Shown here: piece by piece, positions 50,641 to 62,620 of the stretch
How the letters are laid out: each line of letters starts with the position of its first letter
Numbering within the stretch: the stretch's first letter is position 1
From: Gordionus sp. m RMFG-2023
Taxonomy: Eukaryota > Nematomorpha > Gordioida > Chordodea > Parachordodidae
NCBI RefSeq assembly: GCF_954871325.1
Contig: NC_088775.1
Coordinates: forward strand, 729,473-793,472
Reading direction: 5' to 3'
DNA: 64,000 nt
Program-made: the position numbers and the translations under genes
Notes under the pieces: generated by a model
Seen by the model: the letters and a program-made list of their open reading frames with translations, nothing else
Databases searched by the model: none
Told to the model about the DNA's origin: nothing

Positions 50641-51527
50641 TAATTATTAAAAATTTTATTTGAGAAATAAAATATTGATGAAGTTTTTATAATTTGGGAA
50701 AGTTTTATGAGTATTTATTATATCCAGAAATTAGCAGGGCTTGCTAAACCATACACGTCAATTATGGCAGTTAATAATGAAAAAAATACAAAATGTTTAT
50801 TAAATTAACCAAAATTAAGTTTCAATTTTTATATATAACTTTCCTTAATTTACCCGCTATTGGGACTTGTTGGACAAAATTGTTCTTTTACAAAAAGTAA
50901 AATTCAAAAAAAAATGATTATATTCTTAAAATTTTTTATAAGGAATTTTTATAGAGTATAGTTTTAGGTATCTAATCATATATTTTTTTTATAATATCTA
51001 AAAAACCAGGAGCTATAGCCAATTTTATAAAAATCGGTCCGACTGACCCCAGTCTCCCCTACCTTATAATGTTCCAGCAAGGAAATCGGTATAAATATTG
51101 GTTGTTAATTTATTTTATTGATATTACACATTTAGTAAATAAAATTGAGATTTTTGTAAAAAAAAATACGAAGAAATAATTAAGATGACCAACATTCAAA
51201 ATCATTTCTATTTAATCATCCTTTTTTTTATGCTAATAAATTTATAATAAATTGCAACTGTATTAGATACGCGCCGAATTGACGTTGCGCTGAATTGACG
51301 TTGCGCCGAATTGACATTGCGCCGAGTTGTCGCCGCGCTAAATTGACGATGCGCCAAATTGACGCCGCTCCGAATTGACGCCGCGCAGAATTGACGTTGC
51401 GCCGAGTTGTCGCCGCGCTGAATTGACGTTGCGACGAGTTGTCGCCGCGCTGAATTGACGATGAGCGGAATTGACGCCGCGCCGAATTTTCTGCGCCGAA
51501 TTTTCCGCGCCGAATTGACGTGGAACC
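50641..51527 (-). repeat. Right long inverted repeat of the MULE, with ttcggcgc array
   Basis: Inverted match of 47225-47911, longer by an internal segment of about 195 bases (50766-50965). The outer 260 bases are the G+C-rich array. The two arms differ in the order and number of array units. The minus-strand open frame at 51228-51545 is an artefact of the array. Confidence 0.9.
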
Positions 51528-52700
51528 GTATTTTTGAACCGCCAATGTAAAAATTAAAATATGACCGTGATCCCGAGTCGGGCCGGGCTTAGTGCTGGGG
51601 CCATGAGGTCTCTAATAAAAAAAGCGAAATACTCAGATACTTTGTATAGCCCTAATTAAATAAAATTGTCAAAATTTTGTTTTAAATATTTATTAAATTT
51701 TGGTTTGTAATTTCTATCAAATTCTTTTTATAAAACTATAGAAAAAACACTCAACTATCATAATAATTGATAAGAGTGTTGGTATATGATAACTTCATAA
51801 ATAAGTATTGGGATAGGTTATTTCAGTTGAAGCCTTTGTACCTTGCATCGGTTCAAACATTTTATATAGCTTCGTTTTCCACGTTTTAAGAGATTTAGTA
51901 TAAAGGTTCTGTTAAGGTACTGGCATTTATATTTCTGCTAATAACCCGTATTTTTTTTGCAAAGTTATAATTTATTAAAATCTTAAGAAATAAAATTATA
52001 ATTATAAATAGTTAAGGTAGCCCAACAAGTTAGTTAAATTAAACTCATGTAGGGAGTTGTTTAACAAAATAACTACTTTTAACAAAGAGTAAAAATCTAA
52101 AAGAAATAGATAATATGATAGTAGCTATTCCTAATAGATATAGTTGTAAATATTTTTTGGAGTTATAAAATTTAGTGATATTTTTTAAAAATTTTTCTAG
52201 CCCCATAAAGCTTACCTATTAAAAAAATTACCATACTTAGGTTAACCCAAATAAATTAATTTGAGGGACAGGATATCATCTGAAAGTTTCAGAATATTAA
52301 AATTAAAATACATTTTTTAATAATTCTAAATTACTATACTAGTTATATATTCGAAACATAAATTAAATATATATAACATTTAATATTTAAATTTATCAAT
52401 GTCAAAAATGGAGACTTATGGATGCGTTTTGGATAAAGAATTCACAAATCTTGGCTTACATAAATTTATCAATAATATATAAATTTTGGCTTACTTAAAT
52501 TAATATTATATTAATTTATAATTATATTACTAATTTTACTGCATTAATTTTATGTTTTATATTCAATAAAAAAAAATAAATGATTTTATATTTTTTAAAG
52601 CATATAAAAATATTAATTTTGATGATTGAAACATATTTAATAAATGCAAATAATGCAATGTTCACCTTTTCATTTTTTTGAAATTGATAATTCTCCTGAT
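51528..52700. repeat. 3' tract (copy 4, middle part)
   Basis: Continues the tract from gtatttttgaaccgccaatg. It contains a G+C-rich insert (51570-51620, gagtcgggccgggctta) of the dispersed gacctgca/gtcggg family, then matches 16560-17720 and 31640-31860. The Ty3/gypsy element interrupts it. Confidence 0.75.
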
Positions 52701-52708
52701 GAGGGAGG

Positions 52709-52850
52709 TGGTATCCATATGATCACACTTATTTTTCTTAAACATTTTTGAAAAAATTTAAATCTTATTTATATAGATAAAATAAAACTTGTCACTAAGA
52801 TAAAAAATATAAAAATTATTGGTAAATTTTTTTTTCCTTCATGTTTTCAA
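52709..52850 (+). repeat. 5' terminal repeat (matching part) of the gypsy fossil
   Basis: Begins tggtatc and includes cttatttatatagataaaat and ttttcaagcattcaacc, all found again at 57831-57966. The full repeat at this end may run on toward the primer site at 53146. Confidence 0.7.
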
Positions 52851-55800
52851 GCATTCAACCTGCTAAAGATATTATTTTAATGACAGTGAAATATTTATTA
52901 TATCCTATATCATTAGTGTTAAATATTAAAATTGAATATTATATTAAAAGGTCAGTGTAATAAAAGATAAGAAAAAATCGGTAACGCAAAATGATATTGT
53001 AAAGGACATATGTACTTTGTTAACATGTAAATACGCTATTATAAAATGTATATAATGACAAGAATTTTGTATATAGATATATATGATAAAATTAGATTTT
53101 AAAAATCAAAGTAGAGATCTCCCGTTGCCTTCCATTAAATTAAAATGGTGGCAGCGTCGTTCTTAAGAGCCAGATATATGATTATTTTTTTAACACCGTC
53201 CAAATGTACTATCAGATTTAAAAAAATATACCATACATACATAAAACAAATTACGTTCACGTTGCTTATTATGACGATATTGAAAACATGCGTGAGGTTT
53301 ACGACTCAATAAATGGTTAACAAGCCGAAGATGACGAAGGAAACAAATTTATTATAAATTAAAAGATATGAAAAATTTTAATCATTATAAGAACAATTAT
53401 TGTAAATTATATAAATTAAATAAAGGTAACAATAAAATATTTTATAAATTTATCATGACAAAATCGTTATCAAATGTAAAAAGTAATGTAGAATATCCTA
53501 CATTCAACAACAATATAGATACATATATTAAAAAGTTTGAAAATTTATTAAAGGACACGCAGGTTCCCGAGGCAGAAAAGGCTAATGCGTTCATTCAAAG
53601 ATTACCAGAAGAAGACTATTTGGACCTGATCATTTGCGTTCCATCTGATTACAACGATTTGAAAACTTTACTGGAAAAATACATGCTAATACATCCCGAT
53701 AAATCAATAGACACGTACAAAACGGAATTTAACGCAGCCGTTCAAAATAAAGGGGAAACATTCGGTAAATGGGTAACTAGACTATGTAAGTTGAATAATA
53801 AATGCAATTTTAAGGATCAAGAGAGAATAATTGAGAAGATGAAAATATCGTCAACTAATAAAAAAATTAGGGAGCAGATATCGAAATTAGAAAATATAAC
53901 TATTACAGACATATTAAGAATTGGGAGAGAGATAAATGATGAGGATGATTATGAAAATATAAATATTAAAATGGATAATATAAAAATAGAAGGTGAAGCA
54001 GCATCAACTTCGACGATAAAGTTAGTACAAGGAGAAAAAGTTGAAAAGAGAGAATCAAATAAACAAATAATAAAATACAATTGGAACATACCAACGAATA
54101 GGAGTTATGGACAATCCTGGACACCTAGATACAACAATCATCAACAATGGCAAAATAATTACAATTACAGATATCAAGGTAATTACTATCCAAGACATCA
54201 GAATAATTATGAACCAAGGTATCATTGTCAAAATAATTTTAATAATAGATTTTACAACGACAGAGGATATTACACACCAAGGTCGTATAATAGATTATCG
54301 AGATTTAAAATTAATTATAATAATAATAATAATTACAATTTTAATAAATATATGATACCAAGGTTTAGATATAGATACAATGAATATCAACATTATCGTC
54401 ATCAGAATTTCGATCAATCACGTAAGAATCGATATCAAAATTATGAAAACGATGAACAAAGATACACGAATAAAGTTAATACAGTGAACATAGAAGAAAT
54501 AAACGAGGAAAATAACGTCAAATCAGAAAACAAAGAAGTTGAGAAAATAAAAAACAAGGAATACAATCTATTCAGCTTGGATATCAACAATTTAAATGAT
54601 GATAATAACAAAGAAAATGATGCATATAAAGTCACGTTATATTTAAACGACATACCTACTATGATGCAAATAGATACAGGATCGCGATTTACAATATTAC
54701 CGATAAATATTGCAAGAAAGATTGGGATAAAGATCTTAAATAAATCGGATACTAAATTAACTGGATATGATGGAAGAACAATAAAAGTGATGGGCAATGC
54801 CAATGTAAAAGCCAAATACGATGATAAAACCAAAATTTTGAATGCATATGTAGTACAGAGTGACAAGATTGCACTCTTGGGAAGAACGTGGATAAAAGTT
54901 TTTAAAAACATACTTAATCAATTTGTGAATTTAGTAGAAGAAGATAACAACAACGACATTCAAAAACTGATAGACGAATGTAAATCAAAAATAAATATGA
55001 AACCAATAAATCGCAACTACGTCAAACTACATTTGAAACAAAATGCAATACCAAAAATTATAGCACCATGACGTGTCCCGTACAAACGTTATGATTTAAT
55101 TACAAAGGAATTACAAAAATGGATCGACGATAAAATAATAGAACCGGTGGATGATGTGCGATGGGCAAGTCTACTCACACCAGTTTTTAAAAAAGATGGT
55201 TCACTAAGACTCTGTGCAGATTTCAAAAATACGATAAATCCAGCATTGGAAGATTTTAAATATCCTATACCACGTATCAACGACTTGATTGCAAAATTAT
55301 CTAAAGGCAAGAAGTTTTCAACAATAGACTTCAAGCAAGCGTTCCTTCAGATCCCTATACACAAAACATCGCGTGATTTACTTACAATATCGACACACAA
55401 AGGATATTACAGATTTACAAGACTACCATTCGGATTAAAAACTTCATCGGCAATTTTTCAACAATCGATGGATAAAATATTTGGTGATATGAAAAATGTT
55501 ATTATCTACATGATGATTTATTAATCACGGGTGATAACGATGAAGATCATTTAAACAATATAAAAAAGTTTTTGATCGAATTTCAAAATATGGGTTAATA
55601 CCAAATTTTGACAAAAGTATATTTTTCAAAAAAGAAATACGTTTTTTAGGACATGATATAGATGATAAAGGTATTCATGCAAACGGAGACAAAATCAAAG
55701 CAATTACAAACATGCCTAAACCAACAAACAAAGAGGAACTAGCAACATTTCTGGGCATGGCCAGTTATTACCGAAAATTTTTACATGACTTCGCAGACAA

Positions 55801-57830
55801 AGCAGATTCATTGTACAAAATAGTCAACAAAGATTAATGGATATGGGAAGAAACACATCAAAAGAGTTTCGATGATATAAAAGAATTAATAAGCTCTCCG
55901 CCAACATTAAATTTCTATAATCCAGAATTACCAATAGGCATAGCAACAGACGCTTCGAAAAAAGGCTTAGGAGCCGTGTTATTTCACATAGAGAAAGATG
56001 GTAAAGAAAAATCCATAGCTTTCGCGTCACGAACTCTATTAAAAGCGGAAATAAATTATACGAACATCGAAAGAGAAGCATTAGCAATAATATATGCAAT
56101 AAAAAAATTTCAAGAATACTTAATAGGCACCAACTTTAAAATCTACACCGATCACAAACCACTCATATACATATTTACAAAAGGACTAAAAGATAATAAC
56201 ACGATATCAATGCGACTTCAAAAATGGAATTTAGCAATGGGAGCTCATGATTTTACAATAATTCACAGACCGGGAAAATACAATATAGTACCAGATTACT
56301 TATCTAGATTACCACAAATTAACTCCGAAGATACTATACAAAATATAGAAAATGAGGATGTAAATAATGAATTATGGGATATACCAATAAACTTCAAAAG
56401 AATATCGAAAGAAACAAATAATGATAAGGAATTAATGGAAATAATAAATAACATCAGGAATGGAGAATACATAAAAAATAAAACATACAAAAATATGGAA
56501 GTAGAATTAAGTTTGATAAAAAATTGTCTTTTTAAAGAAAACCGAATAATCATACCACAAAAAATGAGAAAAGAAATATTGGAGGAGCTACATAGAGGAC
56601 ATTTAGGAGCTGGCAAAACCAAATTGTTAGCAAGAGATTATGTATGGTGGCCTGGAATCAATACCGAAATTGATTAAGAAATAAAAAATTGTGAAACATG
56701 CAACAAATGGGCAGATAATCCACACAACAAACAAAATCCATGGCAAACAGCTACGAATTTGAAAGAATACACATAGATATAGCTCAATTTGAAGACAATA
56801 ATTACATGATAATCGTCGATGCTTACAGCAAATTTCCCATAATCAAAAGAATAAAAAATATAACAACAGAAGTGACAGTAATAGAATTAATGAAAATAAT
56901 TAGCTTATTTGGAATACCACATATAATCGTAACCGATAACGGTACGAACCTCACAAGCTATTTGTTTAAAAAATTCTGTGAAGATCACGGTACTAAACAT
57001 TTACTCACAGCTCCACATCATCAACGTCAAATGGACAATGTGAAAGAATGTTAAGATCAATGAAAATGAACATGATAAGGAATATGAAAACCAACAAAAA
57101 AATAGATTTAGACATAGCTTTGGAAAAATTTTTGTTTAATTATAGAAACACACCTAACGCTACAACCAAGATAACTCCGAACAAATTAATGTTTTCAAGA
57201 GATATTAGGAGAAAATGGGACTTAGTTAAACCAAACATAGACATAAACAACGAATTCAATCGTAAAATATCAACAAATAGAACTATAGAAAAAGGAGATA
57301 AAATATGGTACAAAACGTTTAAGAAAAACATTTGGGACAATGGAATAATAACACATAAAGAAGGAAATTTATCATATAAAATAGACAACGGAAACAATAT
57401 CATCAGAAGACATTTAGATCAAATAAAGAAAAGATCAACATATACACTTGAAAAAGACGACTCGACACATAAAACACCAAATTTTAGAGGGGGAAGAGTT
57501 GGAGATAGAGAACAAAATGAAAATCAAGTTCAAGATAAAATACAAAATTAGATTCAAGTTCAAAATCAAATCAAAGATCATGATCAAGTTCAAACCATAA
57601 ATCAATATCAAGAGCGAAGATATTTTTTGAGACCAAAAAAATTTATAATTATAAATAAAGTTTTTATGACAACGAAAGTAAAGAAAAATAAATGGTTGTT
57701 TAATAGGCACAGTGACAGGACAAGATAACAATATTTTTGATATTTGCAACGATATAAATGAGAATTTTATAAATAGAAAAAAAAATTATTTTAAAAAAAT
57801 AAAAATATGTTTTAAATTTATGGGGGGAAG

Positions 57831-57966
57831 TGGTATTAACTATCATTTTTCATAAACATTTTTTAAAAAATAATTATATTTTATTTATATAGATAAAATT
57901 ATAATTTTTCACTAAGATAAAAAAAATCTAAAAATTATTTATTCATGTTTTCAGCATTCAACCGGT
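57831..57966 (+). repeat. 3' terminal repeat (matching part) of the gypsy fossil
   Basis: Begins tggtattaac directly after the purine run ggggggaag and ends near cattcaacc. It is followed immediately by host 3' tract sequence (atttaccaacctttcttatt). Confidence 0.7.
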
Positions 57967-58440
57967 CAAAATTTACCAACCTTTCTTATTACAAATGTTT
58001 TTTTATATTACTTTTATCATTAGTATAATTTACCCCTTTGAAAGATATGAAACTTTTTTTTTCTCCCTTCCTTCCTTTTATGTTTAAATTGTTAGTCAGA
58101 CCTATTCCCTTATTATAAAATATATATATTGTGATCTGGGCAGTTAACTTAAAGTAAATCTTCTTTCTTGATAGATTGATATTCACTTCAAAAAATAAAC
58201 TAACGCAATAACTTTTATCTAATTTAAATGAGATAAAATTAAAACTGCGAGGTTGTTTCCAATATTTATCAATTTTATTCAAAATTGTCCTTACATTATA
58301 AAAGTTTACGAGTGAGTCCTACTATTAAAAACTTTCTTTTTGTTAAATAATTAAATATTCTAAATTGATTCAATATATATATATATATACAAAAGCTTAT
58401 TTGAGATCATTAGCAGATTATTTGTTTTTATATTTAAATT
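57967..58440. repeat. 3' tract (copy 4, last part)
   Basis: Matches 17750-18620: accaacctttcttat, then gtcagacct...attataaaat, then aaaactttctttt. Gypsy insertion thus split one tract copy. The minus-strand frame 57989-58282 lies entirely in this repeat and is not a gene. Confidence 0.75.
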
Positions 58441-59301
58441 ACTATATTCTAAATATCTTTTTGAAGCCTCACATTTTATTTTTGGATATAATTTACATTT
58501 GATTATTTGTTATACGAGGTATTAAGATAGGGTTCAACACTTGTTGGAATTCGGCAAAATCAGATATTTTAAATTTTTTATCTGATTATTTTTGAAAATA
58601 TATTAAAGGAATGTATTAAATATCATAGAATTTGAGAATTTTTTGTATAATTAGATATTATAGAAGGAAACAAAAGCGTTGAATTTATTTAATTTGAAGA
58701 AAATTTAATTTTTCTAAACCATATATTTCTCAAATAATGAAATGTTGAAAAATGTGTCTTGGTGTGAATATGACCGTTTATTAGAAAAAATCATGGAATA
58801 TAAGATCGCCTTATAAACTTATTATAAATTGGTTTTAAACATAAAATATATAATAGGTTTGGGTCTAATAAAATTATTAGTTATTTGTTTCAAAATTTGC
58901 AAATACAATGTTTCTAAAGATTGACGAATTTTAAAAAGCATTTCTGTTTCTTGCGAATTATTTGTTATTATTTGTTAAATGTTTGATTTATTCGTAATTA
59001 TGCATAAGAATTCGGAACGTGCCTCCACAAATATGATGGGTCTTTTCCCCAAATATCGCTCCCAATACGGGCCCATAACGCGTTTGACGAATAATTATTT
59101 TTGCATATGATATGGTAGTTATTAAATAATAGATTCCAATTCAAATAAAATAAAGTTATACTTAAATAAACAAGGGGTTTGGCAAGAAAATGTTATGTGG
59201 ACGTTATACCAAAATGATAACCGATGTTTTACGTGTTGTGGGCGAGAAATATGAATTTGGATAAACCCTAAAAATAGCGCAAATATTTTTTTATCACACA
59301 C
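58441..59301. other. A+T-rich region, no gene seen
   Basis: Slightly richer in G+C near 59020-59090 (aatacgggcccataacgcg), without any recognisable frame. Confidence 0.5.
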
Positions 59302-59438
59302 AAGTGTTGATAATTAGGGTCGATTTTTAGAAGATTTCTATGAGCTAAATCTTCAGGCTTGCCTTACACACTTTTCTGGATAAATATCGAGTTATCACTT
59401 TTTTAAAAAACAGGCTCAGAACCGTTTAAACAACACTA
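59302..59438. mobile_element. Short hAT-type MITE
   Basis: From aagtgttg to CAACACTA, with internal gagctaaatcttcaggcttg shared with the 9310 copy (in inverse or direct sense). Flanks do not show a clean 8-bp repeat; a run of 10 C follows at once. Confidence 0.6.
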
Positions 59439-59829
59439 TACCCCCCCCCCACCCACCTATAAATGTGCCACTTGGGTGGGAGTAAACTATAGGAGGAAAA
59501 GGGCAAATTCTTGTCTTATAAAATCTAAAAGTAAATATCATTTTAAGATAAATAAAAATTTTATCCCTCTACAATACGTAGCTCACTTTATCTACTAGGC
59601 AAAAAGGTGATATTTTAAAATTATAACCAATGTTTTTTTCAGATAAAAAAAATGATAATTAAAAGAAATTTTAAAAAATCAAGTAATTTTTTTGTTAAAT
59701 TACTTTCACTTAAAATTTAAGATAGATCATATTTTTGGTTTTTTATAAATATTCTAAAGAGGGGACCTTTAAACAGGAAGAATTTTCAAAAGGGGTAAAA
59801 ATAAAATCTAAGTTTACATTACTCACTAA
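59439..59829. other. Spacer with C run, no gene seen
   Basis: Begins with tacccccccccc and is otherwise A+T-rich. Confidence 0.5.
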
Positions 59830-62620
59830 ACACTAACTTTCAGAGAACCTGCAGAGGTTAAATTTTAGTGCCAGTCCGTAAGTGTTACTAAGGCTTAATT
59901 TTTTAAAAAAAACACCCAAATATTTTATCGAAAAATATTTGTGCAATCATGTAGGCTAAATTAGACAAAATAACTGAGTTCTCGTAAATTTCTGGTCGGA
60001 TTAAAAATTTAATGAGTCGGTCATTGTTGCAAAATTTCTATAATTCAGGGAGATTTGTAGCCCTCTATTCAAGAATATCCTGCAAGATATTCTCATTAAA
60101 AAAAAATTAGTATAACTTTCCAAACTTGATAACAAAACTTAAAATAAAATATATTAAACTCAAAAGAAAAAAATGACACAAAATAAATTTGTATATACGG
60201 ACTACAAAGATATTTTGATTTATGAATATGATTTTTAACGTATTCCTGGACATGGAATTAGTAAGATGATAATTTTTCCAAAAAGGTTTAAGTCGTGATT
60301 CAAGATTTTTCATAGTGTATATATATGTGGATATGACAATCTTTATATTAATTTTCGAAGAGGAATATTAAATTTTTTTAAACTTATTTCTCGAATATTC
60401 TCTTAGGGTGATTCTTAATGTTATCACGTGAGAGTAAAGTCTTATTTTTTTATATATATTGTAAATGATGTCATGATCGTAAAAATGTGAAATTAAAATT
60501 TCTATATCTAAACTCCTTTTTATTATGTTCTATACACTATATATATATTATCTAAAAAATACAAATTAGAATACATATAATCAAAACGCAAAATAAAATT
60601 AACAAAAAGTTATGTTTTATAAAAGTAAAATTATAAAAGGTTGAATGTCAAAGGTTAAATTATAAAAGTTTGAATTGTAAAAAGTTAAATTGTCAAAGGT
60701 TTAATTAGGTTGGCTTGTAAGGTGAAAGGCTAAAATACAATTTGAATATTTTATAACATATATATAAATCAAATTTATTATTATTTAGGAATTTTAACTT
60801 ATTGTTGCAATCAATAACATATGTTTTTAGGTCTTTAATTGCAAATTTTATTATGACATTTAAAAATTATATCTAACCATTTTTTTAATCATAAAATTTA
60901 AAATTTTTTAATAGATATTCATTAATTCTAATCTATTTGACTTATTAACCACGAGAGATCTACATATCAGTTAGTTCAAAAAACAAAATCAAACTCAGTC
61001 ATAATATTATAATACTAAATGTAGGTAGTGATGAACTAATTTTAAACCAAATATGGCACCCAATTAACAAAGATAATATTCATATATTTAAAACTGCTAA
61101 AAGAAAAAGGGCAATCTGAATGCAAATTTTTTTATTTCTTCTTATCTTGTTAAATAATTTTTTTGTATGTGCTAAAATTTCATTTTAATTTAGACAACAG
61201 AATTTATATTGTTATCAAAATTATTATGTCTATATATTCTTAGAGGATTATTTTAAATATTTTCCCAAAAATAAAATACATCTCGTTTTGATGAAAGTCG
61301 AGTTATGATTGATAGTTATATTACTAAATTTTCTATCTTTGTTTATGTAAATCTTGTAACTCATTGCGATTAAATAATACCCTATTTACAATAATTATAT
61401 GGCATGGTTTATATTAATAATTAAAGTAATATTAATTGATTGTTATGCTCAATCTTTTCATTGAGATTTATACAAATTTAAAGAATTGATAGAGGCTTAA
61501 AAATTTAACAAGGAAACCAGATAGATATATATTTTTATCAGCCTAAAAAATGCTTTATGATAGCAAATTTGTACTCTTACAGATATTACATACATTAAGA
61601 ATTTTTGGTATTATAACTTTATATGAACAAATTATAATAGTTTGACAACAGAGTTCTCGGTAAATAAGGAATTTATTGTAAATGAGCTGATTTTTGAAGG
61701 AGTTTATAAGAAGATTTATATTGATGATTTTAAATATTTGAAGATCAATAGGGTGATATTTTAATAGCTTGAAAATATGTTTAGTTTAAATTGTAATCTT
61801 GTAAAGTTTTAATATTATTATAAATGAGTTAGGAAAATATTTAAACAATCCCAACAGAACATGGATCAATTCTATTTTAACCGGAAGAAATATCATTTTT
61901 TAAAAAAAAAATATTTTACATCCATCTCTCTCAAATGGAATTTTTATTCACTCACAATGAATTAAATTGAAAATAAAAAGGGTATTCTAATATTAAACAT
62001 GATATGTTTACTACCCGTTTTTTTACTTTATGCTTGTCGCGAAACTTTATCAGAATCTCCATACGATAATAAAAATTTAGGTTATTTGTCTAAGAAAGAA
62101 CTCCCAATTAAATGCTTCCACGTAAATGAATCGCTTAGAAGAAATGAAAAATTGAAAGTAATAGTGAGCACTAATCATTTAACGATAACGAATTTCTAGG
62201 CTATATCAAAAATTTATTAACACAACTGTTATTAACTTTTATTGCAATTTCATTTTTCTACATTAATTGATAAATATATTTTAAATCGTTAAACACCATT
62301 ACCCATTTTTGACCATATGCTTTACTATATTGGGGAAACATATTTTAAAAAAAACTTCAAAGAGATGCACAATTATTTCGATAGATTTCAAAGATATATC
62401 CCACGTGAATGAAGGTTTCGATTACTAAGACAGTATGATAAGATTCTTATTTATATACACAAATAAATTTGCTAAAGACATCCAAAAATGAAAGCATGGA
62501 GGAAAGGTACAGGCCGGAAAGCCCCTAATGTTACAATAAATGATAACTATCATTTTGAATAGCATTTATTCAATATTAAAAAATACAGTAAAACACTAAT
62601 AATTTAAAGCGGAGTTGAAA
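59830..62620. repeat. Upstream block, copy 2
   Basis: Matches 21000-22959. It starts with a short G+C-richer element (agaacctgcagaggtt at 59834 to gtagccctctatt at 60055) whose ends are roughly inverted. Relative to copy 1 it carries about 1.4 kb more (near 61000-62460). Confidence 0.6.
61999..62199 (+). CDS. Possible 66-residue secreted peptide ORF
   Basis: Unrecognised. Opens MICLLPVFLLYAC, short and hydrophobic like a signal peptide, then SESPYDNKNLGYLSKKELP and a basic tail with RR and dibasic sites, ending in TAG. It lies in the part of the upstream block that is absent from the copy at 21000-22959, so paralogue support is lacking. No splice sites or promoter were identified. Its residue mix is less F/Y/I/N-biased than chance frames nearby. 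It could equally be a chance frame or a scrap of a mobile element. Confidence 0.25.
   Translation: MICLLPVFLLYACRETLSESPYDNKNLGYLSKKELPIKCFHVNESLRRNEKLKVIVSTNHLTITNF

Larger units (their letters stand above)
47225..51527 (+). mobile_element. Mutator-like (MULE) DNA transposon with FLYWCH domain, nearly intact
   Basis: 4.3 kb element with long inverted ends. The left end reads ggtataacgtcaattcggcg and the right end, inverted, ggttccacgtcaattcggcg. It is flanked by a perfect 10-bp repeat gtatttttga (47215-47224 and 51528-51537), within the 8-11 bp typical of Mutator elements. Paralogous tracts at 16434, 31391 and 44304 show the uninterrupted site (tatttttgaaccgctaatg), confirming the boundaries. 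It encodes one transposase at 48592-50121. FLYWCH plus MULE proteins and G+C-rich subterminal arrays recall animal Phantom-type elements; that assignment is an inference. A hAT MITE (50368-50495) lies inside. Confidence 0.92.
52709..57966 (+). mobile_element. Ty3/gypsy LTR retrotransposon, broken
   Basis: Fossil of about 5.3 kb in the order gag, protease, reverse transcriptase, RNase H, integrase, which is the Ty3/gypsy order. Approximate parts: gag 53370-54560, aspartic protease 54600-54900 (DTG motif), reverse transcriptase 55100-55800, RNase H 55930-56300, integrase 56550-57450 with a zinc-binding front part and a DDE core. The gag tail is rich in N, Y, R and H and shows no CCHC zinc knuckle. 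A primer-binding-site candidate starts at 53146 (tggtggcagcg) and a purine tract ends at 57830. It carries roughly half a dozen interruptions and is not functional. The ends match each other at about four-fifths of positions by eye, so it is not recent. Confidence 0.88.
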
